From: Pseudazoarcus pumilus_A
GTDB taxonomy: Bacteria > Pseudomonadota > Gammaproteobacteria > Burkholderiales > Rhodocyclaceae
DNA: 7,020 nucleotides
Direction of reading: 5' to 3'
Assembly: GCA_033837965.1 (NCBI GenBank)
Contig: JAJLLM010000118.1
Coordinates: 1 to 7,020, forward strand
Positions 5,878 to 7,020 of the stretch are shown in pieces; positions within the stretch are counted from its first letter, which is position 1; each line of letters begins with the position of its first letter. The notes under the pieces are model-generated. The model did not search any database. It had not been told where the DNA came from and worked only from the letters and a program-made list of their open reading frames with translations. The position numbers and the translations under genes were made by a program.

Positions 5878-6615
5878 ATGAGCGCCACGGCCGACCACAT
5901 CCTGATCGTCGACGATGATCGCGACATCCGCGAACTGCTCGCCGACTATCTCACCAAGCAGGGCCTGCGCTGCACCACGGCCGCCAATGGCCGCGAGATG
6001 CGCATGGTGCTGGATCACCACCGCATCGACCTCATCGTGCTCGACATCATGATGCCCGGCGAGGATGGCCTGACGCTGTGCCGCGGGCTGCGTGCCGGTG
6101 GCCCGCATGTTGCCACGCCGGTACTGATGCTCACCGCGCGTGGCGACGAGATGGATCGCATCGTCGGGCTCGAGATGGGTGCCGACGATTACCTGCCCAA
6201 GCCCTTCGTGCCGCGCGAACTGTACGCCCGCATCCGCGCCATCCTGCGCCGCGCGCGCGCATTGCCGCCCAATCTGGACGAGCCCGAGACGCCGCGCAGG
6301 CTGCACTTTGCCGGCTGGACGCTGGACACCGTGGCGCGTCACCTCGTCGACGAGCAGGGCGTGGTGGTGCCGTTGTCCGGTTCGGAATTCCGTCTGCTGA
6401 GTGTCTTCGTGGCGCGCCCGCAGCGCGTGCTGTCGCGCGACCAGCTCATGGAGCTCACGCGCGGGCGCGACGCCGAGGTCTTCGACCGTTCCATCGATCT
6501 GGCCGTCAGCCGGCTGCGCCAGCGCCTGCGCGACAACGCCCGTGACCCGGCCATCATCAAGACCGTGCGCAACGGCGGTTACGTGCTGGCCTCCGATGTC
6601 GAGACCGAGGCATGA
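5878..6615 (+). CDS. OmpR/PhoB family two-component response regulator
   Basis: A 245-residue cytoplasmic regulator. Residues 6-120 are a receiver domain with the acidic pocket D12/D13, the phospho-acceptor D56 in IVLDIMMPGEDG, and the switch residues T86, Y105 and K108 (ADDYLPKPF). Residues about 140-240 are the winged-helix DNA-binding domain of the OmpR class (LSGSEFRLLSVF, RVLSRDQLMELTRG, DRSIDLAVSRLRQRL, IKTVRNGGYVL). The frame is open from an ATG at 5830, but 5878 is preferred: AGGA lies 10 bases upstream and the receiver fold begins six residues later. The next gene, a sensor kinase, overlaps it by 4 bases (ATGA). It follows proB by 77 bases with no terminator between them, so it may have its own promoter or receive read-through. 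The target genes and stimulus cannot be read here; assignment as OmpR proper is possible but not shown. Confidence 0.95.
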   Translation: MSATADHILIVDDDRDIRELLADYLTKQGLRCTTAANGREMRMVLDHHRIDLIVLDIMMPGEDGLTLCRGLRAGGPHVATPVLMLTARGDEMDRIVGLEMGADDYLPKPFVPRELYARIRAILRRARALPPNLDEPETPRRLHFAGWTLDTVARHLVDEQGVVVPLSGSEFRLLSVFVARPQRVLSRDQLMELTRGRDAEVFDRSIDLAVSRLRQRLRDNARDPAIIKTVRNGGYVLASDVETEA

Positions 6616-7020
6616 AGCTGCTGCCGCGCACCCTCTTTGCCCGCCTGATGTGGATCTGGCTGCTTGGCCTGGCGGTGGTGCTCGGCGTGAGCTTCTGGCT
6701 GTTCCTGGGTGAGCGCGAGCGTTTCGACCGTGACGTGCTGATCGAGGGGATTGCGCGCGAGGTGGCCGCCGTGGTCGACGTCATCGACCGCCTTTCACCT
6801 GCCGAGCGCGAGGCGCAACTGGCAACAATGCGCCATCGGCGTCTGCGCTTTTCGCTCGACGGCCCGCCGCCGGATGCCACACCGGCGGCCTGGCGTGGCT
6901 CGCTGACCGAAGCGCTCGAACGGGCCCAGCCTGATCGCCGCGTCCGCCTGTATTTCCAGCCGCCCGCGCCACATGGCCGCGAGGGTCGGGGTGCGCCGCG
7001 CGTGTTTGCAGTCATCGGCC
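6612..7020 (+). CDS. Membrane sensor histidine kinase, N-terminal part (runs off the window)
   Basis: The frame opens at the ATG that overlaps the response-regulator stop (ATGA) and stays open to the edge, giving 136 codons. It starts MKLLPRTLFARLMWIW: a short basic N-terminus followed by one transmembrane helix at about residues 12-33 (LMWIWLLGLAVVLGVSFWLF), then a charged region presumed periplasmic (GERERFDRDVLIEGIAREVA, then a segment with SPAERE and RLRFSLDGPPP). This is the layout of EnvZ-like kinases. The second membrane helix, HAMP, histidine-box and ATPase domains would lie beyond the window, so the kinase identity rests on the N-terminal layout and on the overlap with a response-regulator gene. 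The signal sensed is unknown. Confidence 0.85.
   Translation, partial: MKLLPRTLFARLMWIWLLGLAVVLGVSFWLFLGERERFDRDVLIEGIAREVAAVVDVIDRLSPAEREAQLATMRHRRLRFSLDGPPPDATPAAWRGSLTEALERAQPDRRVRLYFQPPAPHGREGRGAPRVFAVIG

Noticed and set aside
1..7020. Search for a novel defence, mobile or biosynthetic system.
   Set aside because: Every substantial gene belongs to a well-known family, base composition looks even throughout, and no direct-repeat arrays, integrase, transposase or clusters of small unknown genes were seen.

Overview
The window is about 65% GC by eye and reads as ordinary chromosomal DNA of a Betaproteobacterium, plausibly of the Rhodocyclales (Azoarcus/Thauera type). This rests on the rplU-rpmA-obgE-proB gene order and on the remembered wording of the L21 and L27 proteins. 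It is an inference, not the result of a search. No mobile element, CRISPR array, tRNA or rRNA was seen.

Layout. At the left edge, on the minus strand, a FadR-type GntR regulator (79-795) is translationally coupled by an ATGA overlap to a gene that runs off the window (only 27 codons visible). Upstream of the regulator is a perfect 17-bp palindrome with the FadR-class operator pattern, sitting on its predicted transcription start. Divergently, on the plus strand, lies a SulP-family anion transporter with a C-terminal STAS domain (922-2625). A 205-bp gap follows, holding a GC-rich hairpin and a good candidate sigma-70 promoter for the next operon.

The centre is a housekeeping block on the plus strand: rplU (L21) and rpmA (L27), then a strong intrinsic terminator, then obgE/cgtA (ribosome-associated GTPase) beginning 17 bp after the terminator's U-tract, then proB (glutamate 5-kinase, first step of proline synthesis). 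The first three genes serve the large ribosomal subunit and its assembly; proB is a positional companion. At the right end is a two-component pair: an OmpR-family response regulator (5878-6615) and a membrane sensor histidine kinase (6612 to the edge), again joined by an ATGA overlap. A perfect 18-bp palindrome lies just upstream of the response regulator.

Nearly all coding space is explained by well-known families, and I see no evidence of an undescribed multi-gene system. The points that merit attention are regulatory: the GntR operator, the palindrome before the response regulator, and the terminator separating rpmA from obgE. No gene-free stretch exceeds 300 bases.
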